From the NCBI GenBank assembly GCA_009193035.1, contig SWDT01000024.1, positions 310,001 to 374,000 on the forward strand: DNA of 64,000 nt, written 5' to 3'. Positions within the stretch are counted from its first letter, which is position 1, and each line of letters starts with the position of its first letter. This document shows positions 13,081 through 23,900 of this stretch, in pieces. Origin of the DNA: Halicephalobus mephisto (lineage: Eukaryota > Nematoda > Chromadorea > Rhabditida > Panagrolaimidae). The notes under the pieces were generated by a model. That model was not told the DNA's origin and did not search any database. It saw only the letters and a program-made list of their open reading frames with translations. The translations under genes were made by a program, and so were the position numbers.

Positions 13081-16000
13081 TCACTTCAAAACGTTGGTTT
13101 TTTTACCTTTTCTGTGCCAGTCGTTTTCGTCGATTTCGTCTTCACTGTCATTTTCCAAACTGAAGTTGGAATTGAGGAACCCTGAAGTTGTGGCTTCGGT
13201 GGAATTTGTGTTGGGGTTGCTGGAAGTTTGGTTGTTTTCGTCAGAATTTGGAACTTCGTCCATAAAAACTACTGTGTTGTTCCGTGTTTCTTCATTGGGA
13301 TTGAGGATTATAGGTCTTTCTCGAGGTTCTTTTAGTCGTTCTTTTTCGTCATCGAAGTACCGAGTACAGGCGAGTAATATGGATAATTCTGTTGATATTA
13401 ATAAAGACGCGATTAAAGTACGGATTGCAGTCCAGAACGCTTGGGATTTGGATCCAGATGAAGTCGATTCGTCGATAGGAATGAGCCAGTTGTAGAAATT
13501 CTGGGGATATAATAACATGGAAAGAGCAACAACGTAGGTTATCAGAGCGATGACTAGCCATGCGAACTGGAAAACTTCGTATTGTATAATCGAATTTTAA
13601 AATAATAAAGTTAGTGTGAAATACAGTAATTTTGAGGAAATTCATGTTTGAAAATCCAGTGCCGAGATCATGTGATCGACATCGGAATCAAATCTGCAGT
13701 TTGCTCGCAGCGTTTTGGCAGATAGGTCAGTATTTGTTATTTGTAATTTTGAAAGCGCAAAAAATCTGCAGTTTACTTATAACGTTTAAGCAAGTCAATT
13801 AATATCAAAATTAAATCAAATTTGCAGTTTGTTCGCAGCGTTTTGGCAGAGAGGTTAATATTTATTTTTTCTATTCAATGTGAGCTTTGTTTACTTTTTG
13901 ATGTTACAAAATTTGTAAACTAAGAAATCCCTCCAAAATAGTTGATATCATTTGACAACCATGAGATTATGAAATGGTAATTTCCACAGAAAACTTCTGT
14001 ATTTCGTTTTATGAAAGTCAGAAGGTAAAATTTGGACTTTTCGTGTTGGGATAATTTTCGAAATTTGGACTTTTCGTTTTAAGACAATTCTCAAAATTTA
14101 GACTTTTTGTGTTGGAACATATTAGATTATGATTTTTGATTCGGAAGTTCAGACATTGAGTTCTAACTGTGAATTTAGGTAAAGTTACTTTTTTAAATAG
14201 AAAAAGCTGTAGATGTTGTCTCAGCACGAAAACCCCAAATTTTTGGTCTTCAACTTTCACGAAACGAAACACTAATTTTTGAAACCGAAAATTTATTTAT
14301 TCCAAAAGTAATTTTCGGTTTTTATTTTGCAACCATTACCGTAATTAAAATCAAAATTTTTTACATAGTTTCGATATGTATTTTGTATTATTTTTAAATA
14401 TTATAAAATTCGATTTTAAACAAAAATTATAAAAATAACTAAAAATTTGTTCATTTCCGTATTTTATTTGATTTTTTTAATGAAATTTCTCCATTTTTTA
14501 GGATTTTATTGAACATTGTAAGTTACTGTAGAATATTTCTCAAATAAGAATGATTTAAATATTTTTAAAAACAAGTTGATCTAAGAAAAAATTTAATTTT
14601 TTGTTTTAAATAAAAAATAATATAAATTCCCTATATTTCATTTTCCAACATAAATTTCTCTAAAAATTGATAAAATTTCGAAATTTAATAAAAAAGAAAC
14701 TTTACTGCACATATTCAGATTTTTTAAAAGCAAAAATTTAAATTTTTTTGATTAAAAATAACTCAGTGACGGGATGCTGATTACAGTAACCCACCTCGAC
14801 AGCCATGTAAGGCAACATCCACTTGGATTCTTGCTTCAAGTACCCCACGACTAGACAGATGAACGTCACGAGCTCCGTCGCTTGGTAAACCACATTTAGC
14901 CAGTAGTTGATATAGTAATTCCCGAACATCATGGAAATAGTTAAGTAAACAATCACAACCAGTCTAATAATTATGGCTATCATCGTGGCGAACTGAAGAA
15001 ATTTGAAAAAATTAAATTCTGGATTGCAAAAATTTTAAAAATTAAAATTAAAAAGTTAGAAAAATTAAAATCAAGGTTTAAAAAATAAAAAATAAAAGTT
15101 TCCAGAAGTCGTGTTGAGACTATTCGGTCAGTTTTGTAAACCATTTTATAGATTTTTACTGTTTATAAATACTGTATTTTTTAAATTCAAAAATATTATA
15201 AAAAATCAAATTAATGAATGAAAAATAAATTTAAAAATATTTTTAAAAAAATGCTTTCGACACCAAATTTAGCAATTCTATTGAATTTTAAAGAAATTTC
15301 TTTAAAAAATAAGTAATTAAGATTATAGTCAAATAACAAATCTAGTGTCTTTCGTTTCGGGACCACTATTTTGGAATTTTTTCCAGAAAGTAAAGATTAA
15401 AGAAATTTTTTAATAAAATTCATTTTTTGTAACGAAAAATGTTCAAAACTTCGTTAATGAAACTCATAATAACAAATCTAATGTCTTTCGTTTCGGGACC
15501 ACTACTTGGAATTTTTTCCAGAAAGTAAAGATTAGAGAAATTTTCTGCTACAGAAATATTTGTCTGAAAACGGCAAATATCCAAAGATTCGTTAATTAAA
15601 TTTGTATTCAAATAAATTAAATATCTTTCGTGCCAGGAAAATTGGGACTTTTTCCAGAAATTAGAAATCAAAAACGTTCGACTAAAAATCACTAGTCCCA
15701 GCATCAAGGACATTTGACTCATTTCCAAGTCCCTAATTCAGCTGCTGATTGTCTAAAAATAATTAAAATTACAGAACTACCTTTACGTGGAGCAGGCCAC
15801 AACAGACAAAGTGATGCATGTTGGTCAGTCTCCTCTGGGGTTTCGGGGCGATTCTGTCCAATTGAGTCTGTAGAAAACCCAAAATTCTATCCATTTCGAC
15901 GTTAGAATAGAAAACAAAAATATTTTCTACAATTTTCAAAGATCAGCAATACTTCGAATGAAATCGTGAACACAATATTGACAACCGAAAATTCTTATCA

Positions 16001-16322
16001 AAATCGATCCTTCCAGTCTGATGACCAGTCAAAAATTAAATTAATCAATAATTTTACTTTTCAAAATTTAAATTTCAAAAAATAAAAAAAAGTAAAAACT
16101 GTTTTATTTTTTAAATTTTAAAAATAAAAAATAATTTTAGTTTTTAAATTTTGAATTTTAAAAAATAAAAAATAATTTTAGTTTTTAAATTAAAAAAAAA
16201 TAACTTTCATGTGGTCGAAATTTACACGTCGCCTGAGGCAATTTAAGTAAAAACTAAGAAAAATATATTCTGTCTCCAATAAGCCACTTCACCTTTTCAT
16301 CAGGACTTCTCCTGCTGCCCAT
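13081..16322 (-). CDS. Four-TM protein, LAPTM/DUF7027-like
   Basis: Exons in transcript order: 16293-16322, 15781-15867, 14795-14992, 13081-13566, all with phase-0 junctions, giving 266 aa. After a short cytoplasmic start (MGSRRSPDEK) a motif HHFVCCGLLHVK precedes TM1. This resembles the Cys-rich CCxxxHVxxG start of lysosomal-associated LAPTM proteins and the nematode DUF7027 family. Four hydrophobic segments follow (FATMIAIIIRLVVIVYLTI, ATELVTFICLVVGY, FAWLVIALITYVVALSML, and one around LIASLLISTELSILLACTR). The C-terminal tail of about 75 residues is polar, acidic and Asn/Glu/Asp-rich. Exons 2-4 are well supported. The 10-codon first exon is chosen for its ATG and in-frame GTGAAG donor and is less certain. 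Introns 1-3 are 425-1228 bp and filled with repeats. Confidence 0.7.
14005..14268 (-). mobile_element. MITE-like element, family 2, copy A
   Basis: About 264 bp, nearly identical in inverse orientation to 21257-21516. The ends form imperfect terminal inverted repeats (CGTTTTATGAAAGTCAGAAG versus CGTTTCGTGAAAGTTGAAGA). The interior has two or three short repeats of AAAAGTCCAAATTT. It lies in the last intron of the LAPTM-like gene. An ORF of about 84 aa runs through both copies but has no hallmark of a real protein, so I regard the element as non-autonomous. Confidence 0.7.
15320..15700. repeat. Tandem repeat of about 140 bp, three copies
   Basis: The phrase TCTAGTGTCTTTCGTTTCGG, then GACCAC..GGAATTTTTTCCAGAAAGTA, recurs at about 15340 and 15478, and in degenerate form at about 15615. 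Each unit carries one copy of the dispersed TTCGTxTCxGGACC motif. It sits in the second intron of the LAPTM-like gene. Confidence 0.65.
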
Positions 16323-17662
16323 GGCAATGAATAATGCGAGAAAACATAATTTCTTCAGGGGATGTTAATTTTCTAAACGTCATTACCGATGAATAAGTAA
16401 TTATTTAAAACACCGACTTGAGTCTCGACAAATTGGACTTATTATTTTTTTATATAATTTTTAATAAAATTTGAATATTTTTAAAATTTTGAATATTTTT
16501 AAAATTTCGAATATTTTTAATAAATTTTTAATATACAGTATACAAAAAAATGTTTTAAAAAAATATTAAATTTATTACATTCGAGTTATTTTTCGTGGTA
16601 AGACAAAAATTAAACAACCGGATCTGGTTTTATAAAAAATAAAACATTTTCGAAAAACACGAAAACCCAATTTCGTTCCGGGAGTTCCTCACGAGTGTCA
16701 CTGCCGTTTGATCGCCGATCTTCCTCTGAATGTTTTTAGTTTCTTTTAGAAATAAATAACAATGGAGATTCTTAAATTCAGAGACCTGGACAGTGGTCCA
16801 TCGTTGATCGGGTTTTGGAAAAATTAAAAACTTCAAAAACGATCAGTTCTCTCGTTGTCTGTCCGACAGTCGGAACGCACATTTGTCGTTCTCTAGAATG
16901 AGCCAAGTAAATAAAAACTGTCGGTTTTTGAACCTCTGCTCACATTCCAAAACGGGGCTCTGCGGTCATCTGCTGCTCTGCTCTACCTAGGATATGTGAT
17001 ATCAGATGTGATTTTCGGGCGTTGGTTACTGGATTCTCTGTTCTGTAGCTGTCATTTCGGAAATTACAATTACGATCAATCAAGAGACAGTTCCAAAACA
17101 GCTGAAGTTCAACTACACTGCGTCGGTTTTTGCATTTAAAAAACCACTGTTAACAAACTTCATGGGTTTTCATTAAAGCCAACAGGTTATCTTTTATATA
17201 AAAAACGTATAAATAGGGAAAATTCCTTATATAAAATTTAAGGAATTTTCAAGTGTAAATTCATAAGAAATTTGTTTTCATATAAAACGAAAAGAGATTT
17301 TTTATATAAAATCAGAAAAATTTATGTAAAATAAGAAAATTTACATAAAACTAAAATAATTGGAAACTACAGTTACCCCTGACCCCTGTGGTTACCAGCA
17401 ATCGTATTGAAACCGTTTCTCAAGTGGTTCTTTATTGTCGGTTTGAATCAACCTACAGTACATTACAGTATCGATTTTTTGAACCTTCAAAAAATGTTTG
17501 AACTTGATAATGAGCAAGAATTGAATCTTTCACCGGGCAGTTTAAAAAAGAATTTTCGTTGAAAGTAAAATCATGGAATCTCTGACAAGTGCGAATTTCT
17601 TTGGAAATGAATTGACAGGATAATTAAAAATAAATTAAAATCCGAATGTTATTCAAGAGATT
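16323..17662. other. Intergenic, probable 5' region of the LAPTM-like gene
   Basis: AT-rich, with a more GC-balanced island at about 16660-17060 that includes the palindrome TCCGACAGTCGGA. The island may be promoter or leader for the minus-strand gene ending at 13081. A minus-strand ORF at 16630-16836 is not convincing as coding. Confidence 0.4.
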
Positions 17663-18182
17663 TCATAATCCAGCCAGATCGTTGTGGGAGCTGGAGGAGT
17701 GATCGAGGTATTCGACTGCTGAGTGGCATTCTTTTTCGGTTACGATGTTTTTGTTCGAAGTTTCTTCTTTTTCAAAGCTGTTTCGTCTTTCATCAAGTCT
17801 GAAAACCTCCAAAATTAAATCTTATTTTTTCGATAAATTTTAAAAATCAAAGGATCTTGATAGTGACTGCCTCCTCTGTCGACAATTGCCCTAGGGTTAG
17901 TCCTGTCGAAACCTACCTCGATAACGATTTGCCCAATTTGCTTTTCATAATTTTCCTTTTCAAGTTGAATTTGAACAACCTTCTTCCACCAGGATTTCCG
18001 GGATTTTTGTTCAGAGAGTCATGACTACTCCTCAATCCCGATCTCGACGAGCTAGGCCCAGCATCTATGAACTCAAATCCCTCGCCTTCTGGAGTCGTTG
18101 AATTACCCGAATTCACCAAAAAAGCCGCTTTTTCTTTTTTTCTTTGTTCTTTCATTTTTTTATGAGTCGGTTTTCGAAGCAT
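17663..18182 (-). CDS. Small basic, disordered protein (133 aa)
   Basis: Exons 17917-18182 and 17663-17798 join in frame (..KSLSR then LDERRNS..) through an intron with a GTAGGT donor and a TTTTCAG acceptor. The product starts MLRKPTHKKMKEQRKKEKAA, is rich in Lys/Arg at the N-terminus and around FKFNLKRKIMKSKLGKSLSR, has a Ser-rich middle (GPSSSRSGLRSSHDS) and an acidic/Ser C-terminus ending HSSSSHNDLAGL. No signal peptide, TM or known domain. An upstream exon cannot be excluded. Confidence 0.5.
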
Positions 18183-19389
18183 TGTTGCCTAAATACAGTA
18201 TGCCTAAGGTTATCAGAATAATTTTATCTTTCTTGGTAAAAATAAATACAGTATTTAAGAATTGGCATTATTTTGATTTGATGACAATTGAATTCAGATG
18301 AGAAAGGAGTTGAGAAATAACTGACTTCAAAAAAGTGACCGGAATTTTTGGAATAAAACTAGTCTCAAAGCGAAAATTTCATTAATAGTTTGAAATTTTT
18401 CTGCTTCAAGATCTAAAAATGGTCTCAAAGGGAAAATTTAATTTCATAATTTATAAAAATATATCTTGAGCACCGAACTGTAAAAACCTTTATTTTTTCG
18501 TTTCAGGACCATCAAAAATTCGAAGTTGTACTGTAATTATTGACGTCTGATTTTCGTTTAAAAAATTAAAAAATTAAAATTTGAAATAAGATACGTTTTT
18601 TAAATTTCAGAATCCAAAAGATATTTTCCCTTTGAGACCCTTTTGTAAAAAATAAAAAACCAGACAAGCCCAACTCCAACAACCTCAAAAGTGGCAAATA
18701 TAATTCTTGAAAGCTTCACCGGGAGTGAACTTGAGTAAAAATATTTTGCGAGATGTTCAATCAACAATACTAAATCTAATCGTGAGCTTTTTGGGCCAAT
18801 GTACAATGTACTCAGAAAATCCAAATTTTAATTTTTTCTAATTTATTTAATATTATATATATCCCCAAAATATCCTTCGTTTCAGCATCTGTGAAGTTTA
18901 TTATTTTGATTTATATTTAAAAAAATTAATTTCCGAGTGATTTTGAAAGGATAATCAAAATCCTAAAAATTTTAAATTTCATTACGCGGGTCAATTTTGG
19001 CGTTCTGTTCCAGTGCCAACGCTCACTTTTTTTAAAAAAAACGTTTTTCTTAATTTTTCGAATAAAATTTTCAATTTTTTCGATTTTTTTCGATGATAAA
19101 CAAAATAATAAAACCACCTGAACTTGACAAAAGATAATCCCCGAAATTTCGCAAAAATTCCACTGAATTAGAGTTTTTTAAAATTTGGATTTTTAGGATA
19201 CGTCGTACTTAGACTTTGACACAACAAGACCTGCAAAAAGCTTACATCGTAAGTACGCAGACCATAGGACGAGATTTGGCTATTTTCAGACGTGACAATC
19301 ATGAAAGAAGCAGGCAAAGCAAAAAAGCAATCAAACAAACTTTGACGTTAAAGCTCTGGGAGGTTTTTAGACTGGCAAAAAGCGAATTG
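18183..19389. other. Intergenic, AT-rich
   Basis: Contains one dispersed TTCGTTTCAGGACC motif near 18500 and a diverged copy of MITE family 3 (core TTTTGGCGTTCTGTTCC.. and ..GATAAACAAAATAATAAA) at about 18985-19140. A hydrophobic minus-strand ORF at 18600-18824 lacks support. Confidence 0.45.
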
Positions 19390-19596
19390 TTAGAGGAAGG
19401 CGTCCATTTCCTCGTCGTCCAGGGCATGATGCAGTTCTTCTGGAGTTGATCTCCCATGACTCATTTGGACTTCAATTCCCAGATGAGGAGTTTGATGACT
19501 GTAAGACGATGGGGATCCTTCGCTTTGGACAGCGCGGACTTGCTGGGCAGTAGACCCTGAGGCGGATCGACGGGACTTCTTGGCCTTCTTGAGCAT
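19390..19596 (-). CDS. Short hydrophilic protein or terminal exon (68 aa)
   Basis: ATG at 19596 follows an acceptor-like TTGCAG by six bases (..GTTGCAG GCGAAG ATG), a layout typical of a trans-splice site or of an internal exon start. The protein begins MLKKAKKSRRSASGSTAQQV, is Ser/Gln-rich and basic first, and acidic at the end (EELHHALDDEEMDAFL). Codon composition is much more GC-balanced than the flanks, which favours real coding. No family recognised; if an upstream exon exists, this is a C-terminal exon. Confidence 0.45.
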   Translation of the reverse strand: MLKKAKKSRRSASGSTAQQVRAVQSEGSPSSYSHQTPHLGIEVQMSHGRSTPEELHHALDDEEMDAFL

Positions 19597-19959
19597 CTTC
19601 GCCTGCAACGTTGGCTCTATTTGCTTGTTAATTTTGGTTAATTTTAGTGAAAAAAGAATAAACGTGAAAGTGCAAAAAAGCGAAATTATTATTTTTAATA
19701 AATTTAGTGAATAAGGACAGGGTGGAAGTAACTCTCACACTCTGACCAAAGGTGTAACCAGGGATTCGCCACTCGTTAGGATCTAGAAGGTAAATTTCTT
19801 CCATTTTTTAAATTTCTAAAAATTCAAAAATCCCGGGAAAATTGAAATCACCCCCTTGGTACCCTAGTTACACCCATGTACAGTTACTTTAAAAATAAAC
19901 AGGGGAAGTCTGTGGGGGAAATAATGATTAAAAATAATTTAAAAAACTGTATATTTCGA

Positions 19960-20430
19960 TAATTGAAATAATATCTGAATCAGTATCCTTGTAATGAACG
20001 GATAGTGACTGAAAATTAAACATTGTTGAATTTCAAGTAGACAATGTCTAAAATCCTCGAAAATCGTTATAATCAATCACTATCCTGGGAATTTGTACTA
20101 ATAGAAAAATCATCGGGATAGTATCCATAAGGGAACAAAATCGTTGAGATCAGTCACTATCCTGAAGAATTTCCTACGAGGATAGTGATTAAAATAATAA
20201 ACACTATCCATTTTCCGAAAGAATATCCATGGATAGTGTCTCAAAATTCTGCAAAATCGTTGAGATCAGTCACTATCCTGAAGACTTCCCTACGAGGATA
20301 GTGATTAAAATAATAAACACTGTTCGTTTTCCGAAAGAATATCCATGGATAGTGTCTAAAATGTTTAAAACTTGTTCATTTCAGCCACTATCAATGAATT
20401 CCTTACTACAAGGATAGTGACTGATAAATA
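19960..20430. repeat. GGATAGTG/CACTATCC palindromic tandem array 1
   Basis: At least four units in which GGATAGTG and CACTATCC alternate. Two consecutive units of about 116 bp, starting near 20140 and 20256, are almost identical (ATCGTTGAGATCAGTCACTA..). Individual units can fold on themselves. A second array of the same family lies at 34700-35040. Confidence 0.75.
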
Positions 20431-20906
20431 TTATTTACTCTAACAAGATTTTCAATTTGCAAAAAAAAGAACTTATTATTTCACAAAATCCATAGATTTA
20501 TCAATAATAAAATTTAAAATTGTCCATCACGGATTTTAAAAAAACAATAACTTCTTCATTAATTTGACGTTATTTCCCCTACAGTAACCATCTCATCTTC
20601 GTTGTTAGTATCTACTTGGAGATTAATTCTTCTATCATCTTCCACAAGATCCAACCAAAGCTTCAACATCAAGACGATTATCAGTCAAGCCGGACGTAAT
20701 CACAACTACAGTAAAATGAGTGAAACAAAAGAAAAACAAGAAAGACAACATGTGAACTGTGGATTGATTTCCGAACGAAAAAGATGGAAAGAACAAAGTT
20801 ACAATTCCGTGTAGGACAAATAAATCAAAAGTATTTATGGATTCATTTAAAACTACAGTATGGAAAAACTAAATTTGCAAAAAGGGTACATTCGAAAATA
20901 ATATTT
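20431..20906. other. Spacer downstream of the kinase gene
   Basis: AT-rich. Overlapping plus-strand ORFs at 20602-21065 are not convincing and the last one overlaps the antisense of the kinase C-terminal exon. The kinase stop codon itself lies within an AATAAA (GAATAAAAA), a possible very early poly(A) signal. Confidence 0.4.
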
Positions 20907-23900
20907 TTATTCCTCTTCAATCAAACCAACCTTGAGAGCCGATTTCAAAATCGTGATGGTCCCCGCAGGCTGGATGTGGGGTTCGCCATCCACCTGGACT
21001 GGCCAGTCGTCTTTTGTCGTAATTTTTATCTAAAATTAAAAATAAAAATCATTTTTCTATCCTAGTAAAAACTTAAAAAATTCATCAATTTCATTATACA
21101 CTAAAAATCCAAATGCAATAAAGAATTAAATTTAAAATTATTAATTTTTCGATGAATTTTAAAAAAATAAAATATTAATTTTTTGAAATATTTTAAAAAA
21201 CTGTAATAAAAATATCAAAATCATCATTCGTGTCAGGACCAAAATTAAGCATTTTTCGTTTCGTGAAAGTTGAAGACCGAAAATTTGGGGTTTTCGTGCT
21301 GAGACAACATCTACAGATTTTTCTATTTAAAAAAGTAACTTTACCTAAATTCACAGTTAGAACTCAATGTCTGAACTTCCGAATCAAAAATCATAATCTA
21401 ATATGTTCCAACACAAAAAGTCTAAATTTTGAGAATTGTCTTAAAACGAAAAGTCCAAATTTCGAAAATTATTCCAACACGAAAAGTCCAAATTTTACCT
21501 TCTGACTTTCATAAAATAAAACACTGCTTTGTTTATTAAAAGTATTTATTTTATTTAAAAAACCAATGAATTTTCCATTCATGAGTATCTGAATAATTAA
21601 ATTTAATCAAAAACTTAAAAAAATAAGCTTTTTAAATGCTACTTTTTTATCCAAAAAGTTACCTAAAACTATCATCAATAAAAATATTATTTTAATCAAA
21701 TTAAAAAAAAAATTAAAGAATTTCCAAATACTCCTGATCGGGAAATTTATTTCTGATAAGAATAATGTTAAATTAGTTTTTTAAAAATAAAAAACTTACA
21801 CTTCCTCCTTGAGCTATCCTAATACCGGCAGCGAGTTTCGACTGAATGAGACCTAACCTAGAGACGTCACTGATTCCGACAACCTGAAATTTAAAAAATT
21901 AATTTTTACATAAAATAAAAACATGAAAAAACTCACCTCTAGTAACCCATCATGATGAGTAGGCTTCTGGAACCCGGCTTCCTCCTTGGCTGTGCCCCAA
22001 GGGTTGGCCCCGGAGCCCCAGCTGAGCAAATTTAGAATCACAATGCCTTCACAAGGAGGCAGTTCGATAGGTTTTCCATCAACTTCCAACTCTACCCTCC
22101 TCCATAAGTCCTTGAATGTCCTTTCAAAGAAGGCCTTCTGAAGTCCAATCTTGACATATTGAGTCTTGTTGAAAAGTCTCGAATTAAATTTACTCGGATT
22201 TGCGTGACGTTTATTGTGGAATTGTAGACATACGTCCGCATCGATACCTATTCCGAAATAATTATTCATGATAATCATCGACGTTTGATCTTCCGGATTA
22301 TTCATCATTTGATCCGTTTCTGCTGAGGGTTCTGCAGCAGAGGTCGTCGGGGGTTGAGATCGTTCTTCTTCGTGAAAAACCACTGCCCATCTGTCTAATC
22401 TGACTTCTTCCGCTTCAATGACGTCTTTCAAAATATCCAAAGGATTATCTTCCCCCGTGTATCCTCCACCCCATCTAAGAACTCTAGCCAGATCGTTCCC
22501 CGTTCCCAGAGGCAATATCCCGCAAGGAGGACTGAAACAAGCCGCATCTTGCTTCGCTATATCCAAACATTGCAAAACCCATCCAATTGTTCCATCTCCT
22601 CCAGCAGCAAGAATACGGTACTTGGGAATATTTCGAAATACATACAACCCAACAAGAGGCCCTCCTTTAAGCACATCAAAGACCTGGAAAGGATTCAGAA
22701 GCCTTCTGAAGGCAGTTATCAATTCCGTTCCTTGACAACCTCCCGATTTAACGTTGATAAGGACCAGTAATGGCTCCACATCCGGAGGCAACATGTGAAC
22801 TTGAACATTAGGAAGACAAAGAACAATCAATTTTTTGTCCTCATAAGTAGCATTTTGTAATTTTTGCACAGCCGCTGTCGCTGCTTTGGGAGTATTGAAC
22901 GTAATAACCAAGGAACCGTATTCGAAGTAAATTGGACCAATAGCCGTGAATGGCTTTTCTGAAAAAATTTAAATTTATTTTAAAAAATAAAAAATTCCCA
23001 ATTTAAAAAAATTAAAAATTGTAATTAAAAAAATTAAAACTTTAAATCGTGATTAATCTTGAATAAAAAGTATTTAAAAAACTGAATCTTTAAGGGTGAA
23101 GGTTGAAATTTAAAAATTAAAAAAAATAAAAATAAAACGAAATCACCTGTACCCATATCAGTTCCTATAGAAAACAGCAAATGATACAGTAAGCAATTAC
23201 AGTAATGCAATTTAAAAAGAAAATTCTCACCTTTGGCACCCAACAGCTTGAGCAGGATTCTTTCGTACTGTCTCTGAGCTAAACTAACCGGCAAGTTGCC
23301 GACGAAAACAGCGTGATCGTGGGGATCTTCCTTCTCCTGGACATAGAACCGGACAACGTGATATCGACGGAGGGAATCCTGAAAACAAAAAGTAACCAAA
23401 CATCTAAAAACATCTGAGTCTTATTCCAAAAAGTTGATCTCGGACAAATGCCTCAAGCTCATCACGAGACGCACGTCAGACTTTTGATTGTTTTTCGTCA
23501 CTGATCAGTTATTCAAAGGAAAGGAACCGAACCAAGGTCTACTCCGCTCAAACATTGCGCTTTTTCTGATTGAGCTACTAAAAGAGCCACCGGGACTGGT
23601 GGCTACACTCTAGTCACGTTCAGGATTCGAACGTATTTTGACGTACTTTGTAAGTTAAAATTCGACCGTTTTCGTCTCGATATATTGCAAAATCCTCACC
23701 TTCCTCAGATTCCTAACCAACTGGAGCATGTTCTCTTGTGGATTCGCCGTCCTCTCCGCGACTCCTCTCTCCAAGGAAACTTCGATCAAATTGTACTTGT
23801 TCCATGTGGACCTTTCAAGTCCGAAATCCTCCAGAGCTTGAGCAAGAACATCTTGAACGAGAGTTTCTTTAGTAACTTCTATCTCCATAAACGTCACCGG

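Noticed and set aside
14018..14272. 84-aa ORF shared with 21230-21505
   Set aside because: Lies inside two copies of a MITE-like element; shared because the copies are recent, with no domain or start context.
18600..18824. Hydrophobic 74-aa minus-strand ORF
   Set aside because: AT-rich, no acceptor or donor linking it to a neighbour, no family.
23520..23640. Functional tRNA gene
   Set aside because: Box-like motifs are present but acceptor and anticodon stems do not pair; listed only as tRNA-like.
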